Assembly (NCBI RefSeq): GCF_900157365.1
Contig: NZ_FUEZ01000004.1
Coordinates: 4,246,966-4,310,965 of the forward strand
DNA from: Mycobacterium numidiamassiliense
Lineage (GTDB): Bacteria; Actinomycetota; Actinomycetes; Mycobacteriales; Mycobacteriaceae
Direction: 5' to 3'
DNA: 64,000 nt
The translations under genes were made by a program, and so were the position numbers. This document shows positions 24,406 to 32,409 of this stretch, in pieces (within the stretch, counting starts at the first letter, position 1; every line of letters starts with the position of its first letter). Under the pieces are notes generated by a model, which did no database searches, had not been told where the DNA came from, and saw nothing but the letters and a program-made list of their open reading frames with translations.

Positions 24406-25107
24406 TCAGCGCGCGCCGACCGCCTCCTCCAGCTCCGCCACGGCGCTCGACTCGGCCGGGTTGTCTCGCTCTTGGTATGCAGAGTCCAGGGCGGCCGGAA
24501 CCGCCTCCAGGTCGCGGTACACGCCCATCAGCTGCTCGAGGATCTTGATGCGCTGCCGACTCGCCTCGTCCACCGCCTGCCGGGCCTCCTCGCGGTCCCG
24601 GTCGGCGCGCTGCTTCGCCTCGGCGAGCAGCTGCTCACGCGCCCGCTGAGCATCGGCACGCAGGCTGGCCAATTCGGCCTCGAGCTTCTCCTTGGTCTGC
24701 GCGTACTCGGCTTCCATGGCCTTTTGCTGCGCGGCCAGGTCCGCCAACAGTTCGTTGTGTTTGCGCTGTTCGGCCTCGATCTCGGCCTGGGCCGCCGCGA
24801 TCAACTCCTCTGCCTCGGCGCGTGCCTCGGCCTGCATCTCGGAAACCTCGTCGACCGCGCGGCGCAGCATCTTGGCCATGCGCTGCTGCATCGCGTGCGG
24901 TGACGGCGAAGTGTCCGTGAGGACGGCGACCTCCTTGCGCAGCGACGCCGCTTCGTCCCCGGATTTCCGCAGCCGGGCCCGTAGGTTCTCGACGTCGTCG
25001 ACCAGCAGTTTTTGCTTAGCGGTCAACATCTCGATGTAGCCATCGACCGCGGTCGCCTCGTAGCCCATGAACTTGCGAGAAAAAGCCTTCGCGGGCTCGG
25101 GTATCAC
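24406..25107 (-). CDS. DivIVA-like coiled-coil protein
   Basis: A 233-aa protein. The N-terminal FSRKFMGYEATAVDGYIEML motif resembles the DivIVA/Wag31 membrane-curvature domain (residues 8-27). It is followed by an uninterrupted Ala/Glu/Arg-rich coiled coil to about residue 210. It is not Wag31 itself, which lies elsewhere in mycobacteria. It may be a polar or septal scaffold, but function is unknown. I chose the GTG at 25107 because AGGAGGGG lies 8 nt upstream. Upstream extension to 25407 would overlap dfrA. It lies downstream of dfrA with a 92-bp gap. Confidence 0.72.
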   Translation of the reverse strand: MIPEPAKAFSRKFMGYEATAVDGYIEMLTAKQKLLVDDVENLRARLRKSGDEAASLRKEVAVLTDTSPSPHAMQQRMAKMLRRAVDEVSEMQAEARAEAEELIAAAQAEIEAEQRKHNELLADLAAQQKAMEAEYAQTKEKLEAELASLRADAQRAREQLLAEAKQRADRDREEARQAVDEASRQRIKILEQLMGVYRDLEAVPAALDSAYQERDNPAESSAVAELEEAVGAR

Positions 25108-25199
25108 TGCCAATTCCCCTCCTAGAACACCTCGATCCGTGCGACCGACCCCCGCGTCCGAGTATGTCAGGCGCTGTCGTCGCCGCAGCTCGGGGCGTT

Positions 25200-25697
25200 T
25201 CAGGTCCGGTGATAGGCGTGAAACCGGTAGCGCAGGCCCGAGCGGCTGACCAGCCAGTCCCCCGTTTCGCCCAGCCATGTCTCGTCGAGCATCGGCGCCA
25301 GCGCATCCTCGTCGTCCAGCGGCAGGTCGATGTCGATCTCGGTGACCTCGCACCGGCTCGCGTGCGGCAGCGCGAGCGCATAGATCTGCGCGCCGCCGAT
25401 CACCCACGCCTCGGGTTCGGTCTCGGAAAAGTCCAAGCCCGCCTCGAGCGAATCGACCACCTCGGCGCCGTCGGCGACGAAGTCGGGCTGACGGGTGATG
25501 ACGACGTTGCGCCGGCCCGGCAGCGGCCGCACCGCGCGAGGCAGCGAGTCCCAGGTCCGGCGGCCCATCACCACGGGGTGGCCCGTGGTCACTTGCTTGA
25601 AGCGGACCAGGTCTTCGGGCACCTGCCAGGGGATGCCGCCATTACGGCCGATCACCCCGGATGTGGACTGAGCCCACACCAAGCCAAGGCGCGTCAT
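25200..25697 (-). CDS. dfrA: dihydrofolate reductase
   Basis: A 165-aa DHFR (Rv2763c homologue) that regenerates tetrahydrofolate with NADPH and is the trimethoprim-type drug target. The conserved NGGIPWQVPEDLVRFK substrate loop spans residues 19-34, with catalytic Asp29 replaced in text order by the E-D pair of that loop, MGRRTWDSLP binds NADPH, and WVIGGAQIY is at 98-106. The ATG at 25697 overlaps the thyA stop as ATGA, so translation is coupled to thyA, whose reaction generates the dihydrofolate used here. Confidence 0.95.
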   Translation of the reverse strand: MTRLGLVWAQSTSGVIGRNGGIPWQVPEDLVRFKQVTTGHPVVMGRRTWDSLPRAVRPLPGRRNVVITRQPDFVADGAEVVDSLEAGLDFSETEPEAWVIGGAQIYALALPHASRCEVTEIDIDLPLDDEDALAPMLDETWLGETGDWLVSRSGLRYRFHAYHRT

Positions 25698-26494
25698 ACA
25701 GCGACGGGCGCTTTGATCGCCGGGTGCGGATCGTAGTTCTTCACGACGACGTCGTCGTAGGTGTAGTCGAAGATCGAATCCCGTTGGGCGAGAAAGAGTT
25801 CCGGGTACGGACGCGGATCGCGGCTCAGCTGGGTGCGTACCTGATCGACGTGGTTGTCGTAGATGTGGCAGTCGCCGCCGGTCCAGACGAACTCGCCGAC
25901 GCCGAGGCCGGCCTGGGCCGCCATCATGTGGGTGAGCAGCGCGTAGCTGGCGATGTTGAACGGCACGCCCAGGAACAGGTCTGCGCTGCGCTGGTAGAGC
26001 TGGCAGCTCAGGCGCCCGTCGGCCACGTAGAACTGGAAGAACGCGTGACACGGCGGCAGCGCCATTTGCGGGATCTCGCCGACGTTCCACGCCGACACGA
26101 TGTTGCGCCGGGAGTTCGGGTCGCTGCGCAGCAGCTCCAGCGCGGCGCTGATCTGGTCGATGTGCTCACCCGAGGGGGTCGGCCAGGACCGCCACTGCAC
26201 GCCATAGATGGGCCCGAGATCGCCTGTGTCACTTGCCCATTCATCCCAAATCGTGACGCCGTGTTCCTGTAGCCAACCGACGTTGGACTCGCCGCGCAGG
26301 AACCACAGCAATTCGTAGACGACCGATTTGAGATGGACCTTTTTGGTAGTGAGCAACGGGAAGCCGGCCGACAGGTCATAGCGCAGCTGCCGGCCGAACA
26401 GGCTGCGGGTTCCGGTGCCGGTGCGGTCGGATTTGGCGGTACCCGTCTCGAGCACCAGCCGCAGCAGATCCTCGTAGGGCGTCGCGATCGGCAC
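25694..26494 (-). CDS. thyA: thymidylate synthase (classical)
   Basis: A 266-aa ThyA matching Rv2764c (263 aa). The catalytic cysteine lies in LPPCHAFFQFYV near residue 149. RRNIVSAWN, QRSADLFLGVPFNIASY and the C-terminal PAIKAPVAV are all conserved. It makes dTMP from dUMP and methylene-tetrahydrofolate, yielding dihydrofolate for DfrA. The GTG at 26494 has TAAGCT 6 nt upstream, supporting a leaderless start a few codons before that of the M. tuberculosis protein. It coexists with ThyX. Confidence 0.95.
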   Translation of the reverse strand: MPIATPYEDLLRLVLETGTAKSDRTGTGTRSLFGRQLRYDLSAGFPLLTTKKVHLKSVVYELLWFLRGESNVGWLQEHGVTIWDEWASDTGDLGPIYGVQWRSWPTPSGEHIDQISAALELLRSDPNSRRNIVSAWNVGEIPQMALPPCHAFFQFYVADGRLSCQLYQRSADLFLGVPFNIASYALLTHMMAAQAGLGVGEFVWTGGDCHIYDNHVDQVRTQLSRDPRPYPELFLAQRDSIFDYTYDDVVVKNYDPHPAIKAPVAV

Positions 26495-26500
26495 GCGGCC

Positions 26501-26506
26501 AGCTTA
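26501..26506 (-). promoter_or_regulatory. -10 box TAAGCT, leaderless thyA
   Basis: TAAGCT ends 6 nt before the thyA GTG. It touches the first unit of the 56-bp repeat, so the repeat forms the upstream part of this promoter. Confidence 0.5.
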
Positions 26507-26651
26507 GCGGCGATCGCGAGCGCGGCGAAGCCGGGCGCGGCGGGTCGACGCCAAAATATCCAGCGGCGATCGCGAGCGCGGCGAAGCACGGCGCGGCGGG
26601 TCGGCGCCAAAATATCCAGCGGCGATCGCGAGCGCGGCGAAGCACGGCGCG
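26506..26651. repeat. 56-bp tandem repeat, about 2.6 copies
   Basis: Units beginning AGCGGCGATCGCGAGCGCGG start at 26506, 26562 and 26618, an exact 56-bp period. The first two units end in CCAAAATATCC. The last copy is truncated. The array fills the gap between divergent thyA and the dienelactone hydrolase gene. Confidence 0.9.
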
Positions 26652-26652
26652 C

Positions 26653-26717
26653 GTGGGGGCACTCCCCAGCTTCACGGGGACCCCACCCGCTTGCGGGGGC
26701 CCCACCCGCTTGCGGGG
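26653..26717. repeat. GC-rich inverted and direct repeats
   Basis: CCCCACCCGCTTGCGGGG occurs at 26681-26698 and again at 26700-26717. Each copy can fold through CCCGC/GCGGG. A GTGGGG at about 26653 can also pair with the first CCCCAC. It is a structured element between the tandem repeat and the next gene, resembling dispersed mycobacterial intergenic repeats. Confidence 0.7.
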
Positions 26718-26770
26718 AAGGGTCGGCTCCGATGAATTTATGTAGCGGCGCTAGGAGTACAACGGAAGCC

Positions 26771-27520
26771 ATGCCGAACATCGTTGACACCGTCACCACT
26801 GCCGATGGCGCCTGCACCATTCATCTCTTCACCCCCGACGGCCAGGAAACCCAAGGGCCCTGGCCCGGCGTGATCATGTACCCCGATGCCGGTGGGGTGC
26901 GCAAGACGTTCGAGCAGATGGCCGCCAAGCTGGCCTCCTACGGCTACGCCGTGTTGTTGCCCGACGTGTACTACCGCAATGGTGACTGGGCCCCGTTCGA
27001 CATGGCCAGCGTGTTCAGCGACGAGCAGGAACGCAAGCGCCTGTTCGCCATGATCGGCAGCCTGACCCAGGACAAGGTCGCCAGCGACGCAGGCGCTTTC
27101 TTCGACTACTTGATCGCTCGCCCGGAGGTGGTCGGCGCACGCTTCGGTGTGTGCGGCTACTGCATGGGCGGACGGATCTCGGTGACACTGGCCGGCCGCC
27201 TCCCGGAGCGGGTAGCGGCGGCGGCGTCGTTCCACGGCGGCGGCCTGGTGACCGACACCGAGGACAGCCCGCACCTGCTGGCCGACCGGATGCGCGGCAC
27301 GGTGTATGTCGGCGGCGCCGAAAACGACGCGTCGTTCACAAAGGAGCACGCCGAACAGCTGGACAAAGCGCTGACCAAGGCCGGTGTCCAGCACACCATC
27401 GAGTGGTATCAGGCGGCCCACGGCTTCGCCGTCCCGGACAACGCGCCGTACGACGAAGCCGCCGCTGCGCGGCATTGGGAAGCGATGACCGAGGTCTTCG
27501 GTTCGGCGCTGCCGAGCTGA
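26771..27520 (+). CDS. dienelactone hydrolase family protein (Rv2765 homologue)
   Basis: A 249-aa alpha/beta hydrolase. The nucleophile is a cysteine in GYCMGGR at about residue 134, as in dienelactone hydrolases. The His is in AAHGFAVP near the C-terminus and an acidic residue lies in GGAENDASF. It hydrolyses lactone or ester bonds; the physiological substrate is unknown. It is cytosolic, with no signal peptide. The ATG follows the structured repeats by about 53 bp. It converges with the glycosyltransferase gene 19 bp downstream. Confidence 0.88.
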   Translation: MPNIVDTVTTADGACTIHLFTPDGQETQGPWPGVIMYPDAGGVRKTFEQMAAKLASYGYAVLLPDVYYRNGDWAPFDMASVFSDEQERKRLFAMIGSLTQDKVASDAGAFFDYLIARPEVVGARFGVCGYCMGGRISVTLAGRLPERVAAAASFHGGGLVTDTEDSPHLLADRMRGTVYVGGAENDASFTKEHAEQLDKALTKAGVQHTIEWYQAAHGFAVPDNAPYDEAAAARHWEAMTEVFGSALPS

Positions 27521-27539
27521 CCGCCGCTCAAGCCGCCCG

Positions 27540-28781
27540 TCACACCGATGCCGGCGGCTTTTCGCGGCTGACGGCGTCCACCAACAGCTTCGCCGCACCC
27601 GCCGCCCCGTCGGCGCGCATCTCGCGGGCCGCGTCGCGCGCCCATGCGCGGGTCTCCGGGGTCAGGATCGCCTGCAGCGCAACCGACAACGATCGCAACG
27701 GCGGGGCCGGACCGTCGCACGCGGTGCCGATGCCGAGTTCGGTCACCCGCCGCGCCCAGTACACCTGGTCGGCGCCCTGCGGGACGACCAGCTGCGGCGC
27801 GCCGGCCCGGGCGGCCGTCGTCGTGGTGCCCGCCCCACCGTGGTGCACCACGGCGGCCACCCGAGCAAACAGCGCCTGCTGATTGACCTCGCCGCAGACG
27901 AAGCAGTCGTCCCGGTCGTCGATCAGGTCCAGGCCGGCCCAGCCGCGCGCGAGGAGCGTGCGCCGGCCCTGCTCGCGGACCGCCTCGATGGCCGTGCGGC
28001 CGATGTCGTTGGCGCCCAACAGCGGCATGCTGCCGAAGCCCACGTACACCGGCGGGGTGCCGGCGTCCAGAAATGCCAGCAGGTCGTCCGGGAGTGGGCG
28101 TTCGTCGGGCAGCAGCCAGGCACCGGTCTGGACGACGTCGAGGTCCGCCGGTTTGGGCCACGGGCCCAGGGTGGGGTCCGACGCCAGCCACGGGCGGTCG
28201 GTGTAGGCGTATTCGCGGAGGTGTCCCACCGGCGGCAGGCCGATCTTCGCCCGGTTGCGATTGAGTGTGGGACCAAACGCGGAGTTGATGTTCTGCGCAT
28301 TGAGGTTCCACATCACCCGGTTGTCGAACTCGGTCGAGGGCATCCCCCGGCCCGCGTACTCCGGCGGCTGGTGGTGCGTCGACGGCAGATGGCTCGGGTG
28401 GTAGCTCGCGTAAATGTAGGGGATGCCGAGTTTGTCGGCGACCGACCGCGCACCGGCGCCGGTCCACACCAGGCCGGCCGACAGCAGCGCATCACAGTCC
28501 TGGGCAGCGGGGGCGATGGTGTCGAACTGCGCGTCGATCAGCCCAAGGAGGCGACGACGCACGTCCTCCTCCGACCAGGTCGTCACCGCGGAATTCATCT
28601 CGCGCACCGACTCACCGAAAAACACCAGTGGCACACCGAAATCGGCGGCCCGCTCGGCGAATTCCTCATCCGGCGGCACACACAACAGCGCCTCCGCGCC
28701 GAGCGTCTGCAGCGCCACCGCAAGTCCCAGCAGTGGTTCGACACCCCCGCGCGAATCGTATGTCGACAACAACACACGCAT
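27540..28781 (-). CDS. GT1-type glycosyltransferase (GPL/rhamnosyl- or glucosyltransferase-like)
   Basis: A 413-aa GT-B glycosyltransferase of the group containing Rv1524, Rv1526c and the glycopeptidolipid enzymes. The start MRVLLSTYDSRGGVEPLLGLA is the typical N-terminal fold. The sugar-nucleotide site is VVHHGGAGTTTTAARAGAPQL with QGADQ after it, near residues 310-340. It probably transfers a sugar to a lipid or phenolic acceptor in the cell envelope. The ATG at 28781 has GGGAG 8 nt upstream. It is not at this place in M. tuberculosis and looks like an accessory gene. Confidence 0.85.
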   Translation of the reverse strand: MRVLLSTYDSRGGVEPLLGLAVALQTLGAEALLCVPPDEEFAERAADFGVPLVFFGESVREMNSAVTTWSEEDVRRRLLGLIDAQFDTIAPAAQDCDALLSAGLVWTGAGARSVADKLGIPYIYASYHPSHLPSTHHQPPEYAGRGMPSTEFDNRVMWNLNAQNINSAFGPTLNRNRAKIGLPPVGHLREYAYTDRPWLASDPTLGPWPKPADLDVVQTGAWLLPDERPLPDDLLAFLDAGTPPVYVGFGSMPLLGANDIGRTAIEAVREQGRRTLLARGWAGLDLIDDRDDCFVCGEVNQQALFARVAAVVHHGGAGTTTTAARAGAPQLVVPQGADQVYWARRVTELGIGTACDGPAPPLRSLSVALQAILTPETRAWARDAAREMRADGAAGAAKLLVDAVSREKPPASV

Positions 28782-28849
28782 TTCGCTACTCCCATGTCCT
28801 GGTGGTCCGGCACCTGATTCTGCAGCAACGGGCCGCGAGCCGCGAGCCG

Positions 28850-29947
28850 CTAGTCGATCGGCAGATCCACCAATTCGGACAGCCGGGCCCGGTGCCGGTA
28901 GGCGGTGCCCAGTGCCAACTGATCGCTCTTGGCCCGCTTGAGGTACAGGTGTGCCGGATACTCCCACGTCATCCCGATGCCGCCGTGCAGCTGCACGCAC
29001 TCCTCGGCGGCGTGCACGGCAATGTCGCTGCAGTAGGCCTGCGCGACGGCCGCGGCGATAGCCGCGTCGTCGTCGTGGCGGGCACACGTGTCGGCGGCGT
29101 AGCGGGCGGCCGCCGTCGCCGAACCGACCTCGAACCATAGGTCCGCCAACCGATGCTTGATCGCCTGGTAGGAGCCGATCGTGCGGCCAAACTGCTTGCG
29201 CTGCTTGGCATAGCCAAGCGTGGTCTCAAAACACCACTGCGCTACGCCGAGTTGCTCGGAGGCCAGCAGCGCCGCGCCCTCCTGCAGCGCTTCGGCGACC
29301 GCGGCATCGCCCGGCCCGATCCGAGACGACGATGCCGCTGAAAAGCGAACGTTCGCAAGGGGTCTCGTCATATCCAGGGCCAGCAGCGGGGACACCTGCA
29401 CGCCCGGGCCGGCGCTGGAAACGGTATGGATCTCCAAGCCCTCCGGGCCCGCGACCGGCACCACCAGCACCTCGGCCTCGCCGGCGCCCGCGACGCTGCT
29501 GACGGACCCGGTCAGGCCGTCGGCGCCGAGATTCACCCCCGCGATCGTGTCGTTCGGGGCGGTCGACAGGGGCACCACCAGCGCCGCGGTGGATTCGCCC
29601 TGGGCCAGGGCCGACACCGTGTCGGTGTCGCCCGCCGCCAAGAGCGCGACCGTGGCCAGCACCGCGCTGGACAAAAACGGTACCGGCGCCACCGCGCGCC
29701 CGATTTCCTCCATGACGACCGCGGCCTCGCGCGCACCCGCGCCGGCACCCCCGAGCGATTCGGGCACCAGCAGACCCGCCACGCCCAGTTCGGCGGAAAG
29801 CGTTCGCCAGACGGCCGAAAAGTCTTGTGGTGCAGGGTCATAGGCCCGAGCCACCAGCTCCGGCGGGCAGCGATCGGCGAACAGGTGCCGAACGCTGTCC
29901 CGCAACGCGTCCTCGGTGTCGGAGTAGAGCAGGTCGCCGGCGCTCAT
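28850..29947 (-). CDS. acyl-CoA dehydrogenase, beta-type subunit
   Basis: A 365-aa acyl-CoA dehydrogenase. The protein stops soon after VQLHGGIGMTWEYPAHLYLKRA and lacks the C-terminal catalytic-Glu motif seen in its neighbour. This is the pattern of the non-catalytic subunit in heterotetrameric mycobacterial FadE complexes such as ChsE1-ChsE2. It overlaps the preceding dehydrogenase gene as ATGA and should form an alpha2-beta2 enzyme with it. Such complexes oxidise acyl-CoAs with bulky steroid or lipid groups; the substrate here is unknown. The ATG at 29947 was preferred to 29965 because of this overlap. Confidence 0.83.
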   Translation of the reverse strand: MSAGDLLYSDTEDALRDSVRHLFADRCPPELVARAYDPAPQDFSAVWRTLSAELGVAGLLVPESLGGAGAGAREAAVVMEEIGRAVAPVPFLSSAVLATVALLAAGDTDTVSALAQGESTAALVVPLSTAPNDTIAGVNLGADGLTGSVSSVAGAGEAEVLVVPVAGPEGLEIHTVSSAGPGVQVSPLLALDMTRPLANVRFSAASSSRIGPGDAAVAEALQEGAALLASEQLGVAQWCFETTLGYAKQRKQFGRTIGSYQAIKHRLADLWFEVGSATAAARYAADTCARHDDDAAIAAAVAQAYCSDIAVHAAEECVQLHGGIGMTWEYPAHLYLKRAKSDQLALGTAYRHRARLSELVDLPID

Positions 29948-31137
29948 CGATCCAGGTCCTTCCACGCAACGTCCTTGTCGACCCGGTGTTCGCCCGGCAG
30001 GCCGAGGATCCGCTCGGAGATGGTGTTGCGCAGGATCTCCGAGGTGCCACCCTCGATGGAGTTGCCGCGCGCCCGCAGATACCGGTATCCCGGTCCACGC
30101 CCGACCAGATCGACGACTTCGGTCCTGCGCATCGTCCAGTCGTCGTAATGCAGCCCCGACTCGGCGTGCAATTCCAGCTCGAAGCCCGAAATCGCCTGCG
30201 CCAGCGTGGAGAATGCCACCTTCAACCCGGCGCCCTCCGGCCCGGGCTGGCCCGCGCTGGCTTGCTGCCGGACGCGTTCACCGGTCAGCCGAAGAACTTC
30301 CGCATCGACCCAGAGCCGCATCAGCTCGTCGTGCATCGCGGCATTGCGCAGCCCCGGCTCGTCCCGCCAGGCCTGGGTGACCTTTCCGATGATCCCGCCC
30401 TCCCGTGACGCGTCGACAATCGACCCGATCGCGACGCGTTCGTTATTGAGCGTGGTGGTCGCCACCCGCCATCCCCCGCCCTCCGGGCCGAGCCGATTCG
30501 CGTCGGGGACCCGGACGTCGGTGAGGAACACCTCGTTGAACTCCGCTTCGCCGGTGATCTGGCGCAGCGGCCGGACGTCGACACCCGGTTGCGTCATGTC
30601 GCACAGGAAGTAGCTCAAACCCGCGTGTTTGGGCACGGCCGGATCGGTTCGGGCGACGAGGATGGCCATCGTCGCGTAGTGGGCCATCGACGTCCAGACC
30701 TTCTGGCCGTTGACAATCCAGTCGTCGCCGTCGCGGACGGCGCGGGTGGCCGCGCCGGCCAGGTCCGAGCCCGCGCCAGGCTCGCTGAACAACTGGCAGT
30801 AGATCTGTTCGCCGGTGAACAAGGGGCGCAGGAACTTTCGCTTCTGCTCATCGGTGCCCACGGCCGCGATCGTCGGTGCGGCCATGCCCATGCCGATGAA
30901 GTTCTTGGCGGTCCCGCCCACCGGTGCGCCGGCGGCGGCCAGCGTGGCGTTGACGAGCCGCTGCGCGCTGCGCGGCAGGTCCAGACCGCCGAATCCCACC
31001 GGCAGGTGTACCCAGGCCAGCCCCGCATCGTATTGCGCGCCAAGGAATTCCCGTGCGTCGGTGGTCGCCGGATCGTGCTCGTCGAGCAGCGCCTCGATTC
31101 GCGCCTTGAGGTCCGCGGTGAAATCTTCGACGCTCAT
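29944..31137 (-). CDS. acyl-CoA dehydrogenase, catalytic subunit
   Basis: A 397-aa acyl-CoA dehydrogenase with the full set of FAD motifs: QLFSEPGAGSDLAG near residue 120, WIVNGQKVWTS near 142, and the C-terminal IEGGTSEILRNTISERILG with the usual active-site Glu environment. It introduces the alpha-beta double bond in an acyl-CoA. The partner subunit is encoded directly downstream and the SDR directly upstream, all overlapping by 4 bp. The three-gene unit suggests two successive oxidations of one beta-oxidation cycle. Confidence 0.86.
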   Translation of the reverse strand: MSVEDFTADLKARIEALLDEHDPATTDAREFLGAQYDAGLAWVHLPVGFGGLDLPRSAQRLVNATLAAAGAPVGGTAKNFIGMGMAAPTIAAVGTDEQKRKFLRPLFTGEQIYCQLFSEPGAGSDLAGAATRAVRDGDDWIVNGQKVWTSMAHYATMAILVARTDPAVPKHAGLSYFLCDMTQPGVDVRPLRQITGEAEFNEVFLTDVRVPDANRLGPEGGGWRVATTTLNNERVAIGSIVDASREGGIIGKVTQAWRDEPGLRNAAMHDELMRLWVDAEVLRLTGERVRQQASAGQPGPEGAGLKVAFSTLAQAISGFELELHAESGLHYDDWTMRRTEVVDLVGRGPGYRYLRARGNSIEGGTSEILRNTISERILGLPGEHRVDKDVAWKDLDR

Positions 31138-31916
31138 TGCGCGCCGCCTGGTCGGGATTGAAAGCCCTGTGCCGGGCCGAGCAGCAGCCCACCGTCGATC
31201 ACCATCGTCTCGCCCGTGATCCAGCTTGCCGCATCCGAAACCAAGAAGGCGACCGCTTGCGCGACATCGACGGGTTCACCGATGCGGCCCAGCGCGATCG
31301 TCGATGCCAGTGGGTCTTCGTGGTCCTTCCACAGCGCCTCGGCCAGCTTGGTACGCACCACCCCGGGGCTGATCGCATTGACCCGGATCCCGGGCGACAG
31401 TTCCAGCGCCAATTGCTTGGTGACGTGGATCAGCGCGGCCTTGGTGGCGTTGTACATCCCCATTGCCACGGACTGGTGCATGCCGCCGATGGAGGCGGTG
31501 TTGACGATCGAACCGCCGTGCTCGCCCATCCACGCCTTCACCACGAGTGAGGTCCACAGCAACGGCGCCCACAGGTTGACGTCGAAGATCTTGCTGAACC
31601 GGGCGTGATCCTGCTCGATGAGCGGGCCGTACGCCGGATTGGTACCCGCGTTGTTCACCAGGATGTCGACACCGCCGAACCGCTCCAATGTCAGGTCCAC
31701 ACAGCGCCGCGCGGCCTCCTCGTCGACCGCATGCGCACCCACGCCGAGCGCCTGCCCATCCACCTGCGCCGCGGCCTCGTCGGCGGCCTCCTGCTTACGG
31801 GCGGTGAGCACCACATTGGCCCCGGCCGCCGCCAGCTGCTGCGCGATCGCCAATCCGATTCCACGCGAGGCCCCGGTAACGATCGCGGTCCGGCCGGTCA
31901 GATCCAGTGTGGTCAT
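31134..31916 (-). CDS. SDR oxidoreductase (Rv2766c homologue)
   Basis: A 260-aa classical short-chain dehydrogenase equal in length to Rv2766c. TGASRGIG at residues 12-19 binds NAD(P), NNAGTNP follows, and the catalytic Tyr-Lys is in YNATKAAL with the Ser in NTASIGG. It is annotated in relatives as 3-oxoacyl-ACP/CoA reductase. In this operon it would act on a hydroxyacyl or oxoacyl intermediate beside the FadE pair. SD AGAAGG precedes the ATG by 10 nt. The divergent gene is the Gly/Cys-rich secreted protein. Confidence 0.87.
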   Translation of the reverse strand: MTTLDLTGRTAIVTGASRGIGLAIAQQLAAAGANVVLTARKQEAADEAAAQVDGQALGVGAHAVDEEAARRCVDLTLERFGGVDILVNNAGTNPAYGPLIEQDHARFSKIFDVNLWAPLLWTSLVVKAWMGEHGGSIVNTASIGGMHQSVAMGMYNATKAALIHVTKQLALELSPGIRVNAISPGVVRTKLAEALWKDHEDPLASTIALGRIGEPVDVAQAVAFLVSDAASWITGETMVIDGGLLLGPAQGFQSRPGGAQ

Positions 31917-32061
31917 CTCATTACGCCTTCTGTCGTTGGAGGCCGTGGAGGTTACAGGCCGGACTTCGCCTGTTGTAAACAGTTACGTCCAATTTTGCTC
32001 ACGATGTTTTGTACATCTGTCTGCGTGGTATGCGAGTCGCATGTTAGCGAAATTGACCCTC

Positions 32062-32388
32062 ATGAAACCACTAGTTGTTGCCGGGGCTGTTGCCGCTGCG
32101 ATCGCTGCCGCCCCAGCTGCCGCAGCAGACATCTCGATCGCCGGACCAGCGTCGACAGGCCCGGCCACGCACGTTGTCTTCAAGGATGACCCGGGCGGCG
32201 GCGGCTGCGACGCCAACGGAAACTGCGGCTCCGGCGGCCAGTTCGGCGGTCCGGGCGGCGGTCCCGGTGGCCAGGGCTGCGTCCCCGGTGTCGGCTGCGG
32301 CTCCGGCGGCCAGAACGCGGGACCGGGCGGCGTTCCGGGCGGCGTCGGCTGTCTGCCGGGCGTCGGCTGCGGTTCCGGCCACGCCTGA
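32062..32388 (+). CDS. small secreted Gly/Cys-rich protein
   Basis: A 108-aa protein. A signal peptide covers residues 1-24 (hydrophobic Ala/Val core ending APAAAAD). A short linker leads to a Gly/Pro-rich tail with three C-x5-C motifs: CDANGNC, CVPGVGC and CLPGVGC, separated by GGPGG-type spacers. Six cysteines in a small exported protein suggest three disulphides or a metal site. I do not recognise the family beyond similar glycine-rich exported mycobacterial proteins. The start is uncertain: ATG 32062 gives a standard signal peptide, while ATG 32041 adds seven residues. It sits alone between divergent SDR and convergent carboxylase genes. Confidence 0.65.
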   Translation: MKPLVVAGAVAAAIAAAPAAAADISIAGPASTGPATHVVFKDDPGGGGCDANGNCGSGGQFGGPGGGPGGQGCVPGVGCGSGGQNAGPGGVPGGVGCLPGVGCGSGHA

Positions 32389-32409
32389 TAAACCCTTCGA
32401 TCCGACCCC

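Noticed and set aside
17974..26494. Redundant thyX and thyA as an anomaly
   Set aside because: Both are also present in M. tuberculosis in the same relative positions, so this is normal for the group.
31618..32388. 256-aa version of the Gly/Cys-rich protein starting at 31618
   Set aside because: The first two-thirds is antisense to the SDR gene; a proper signal peptide begins at 32062 (or 32041).
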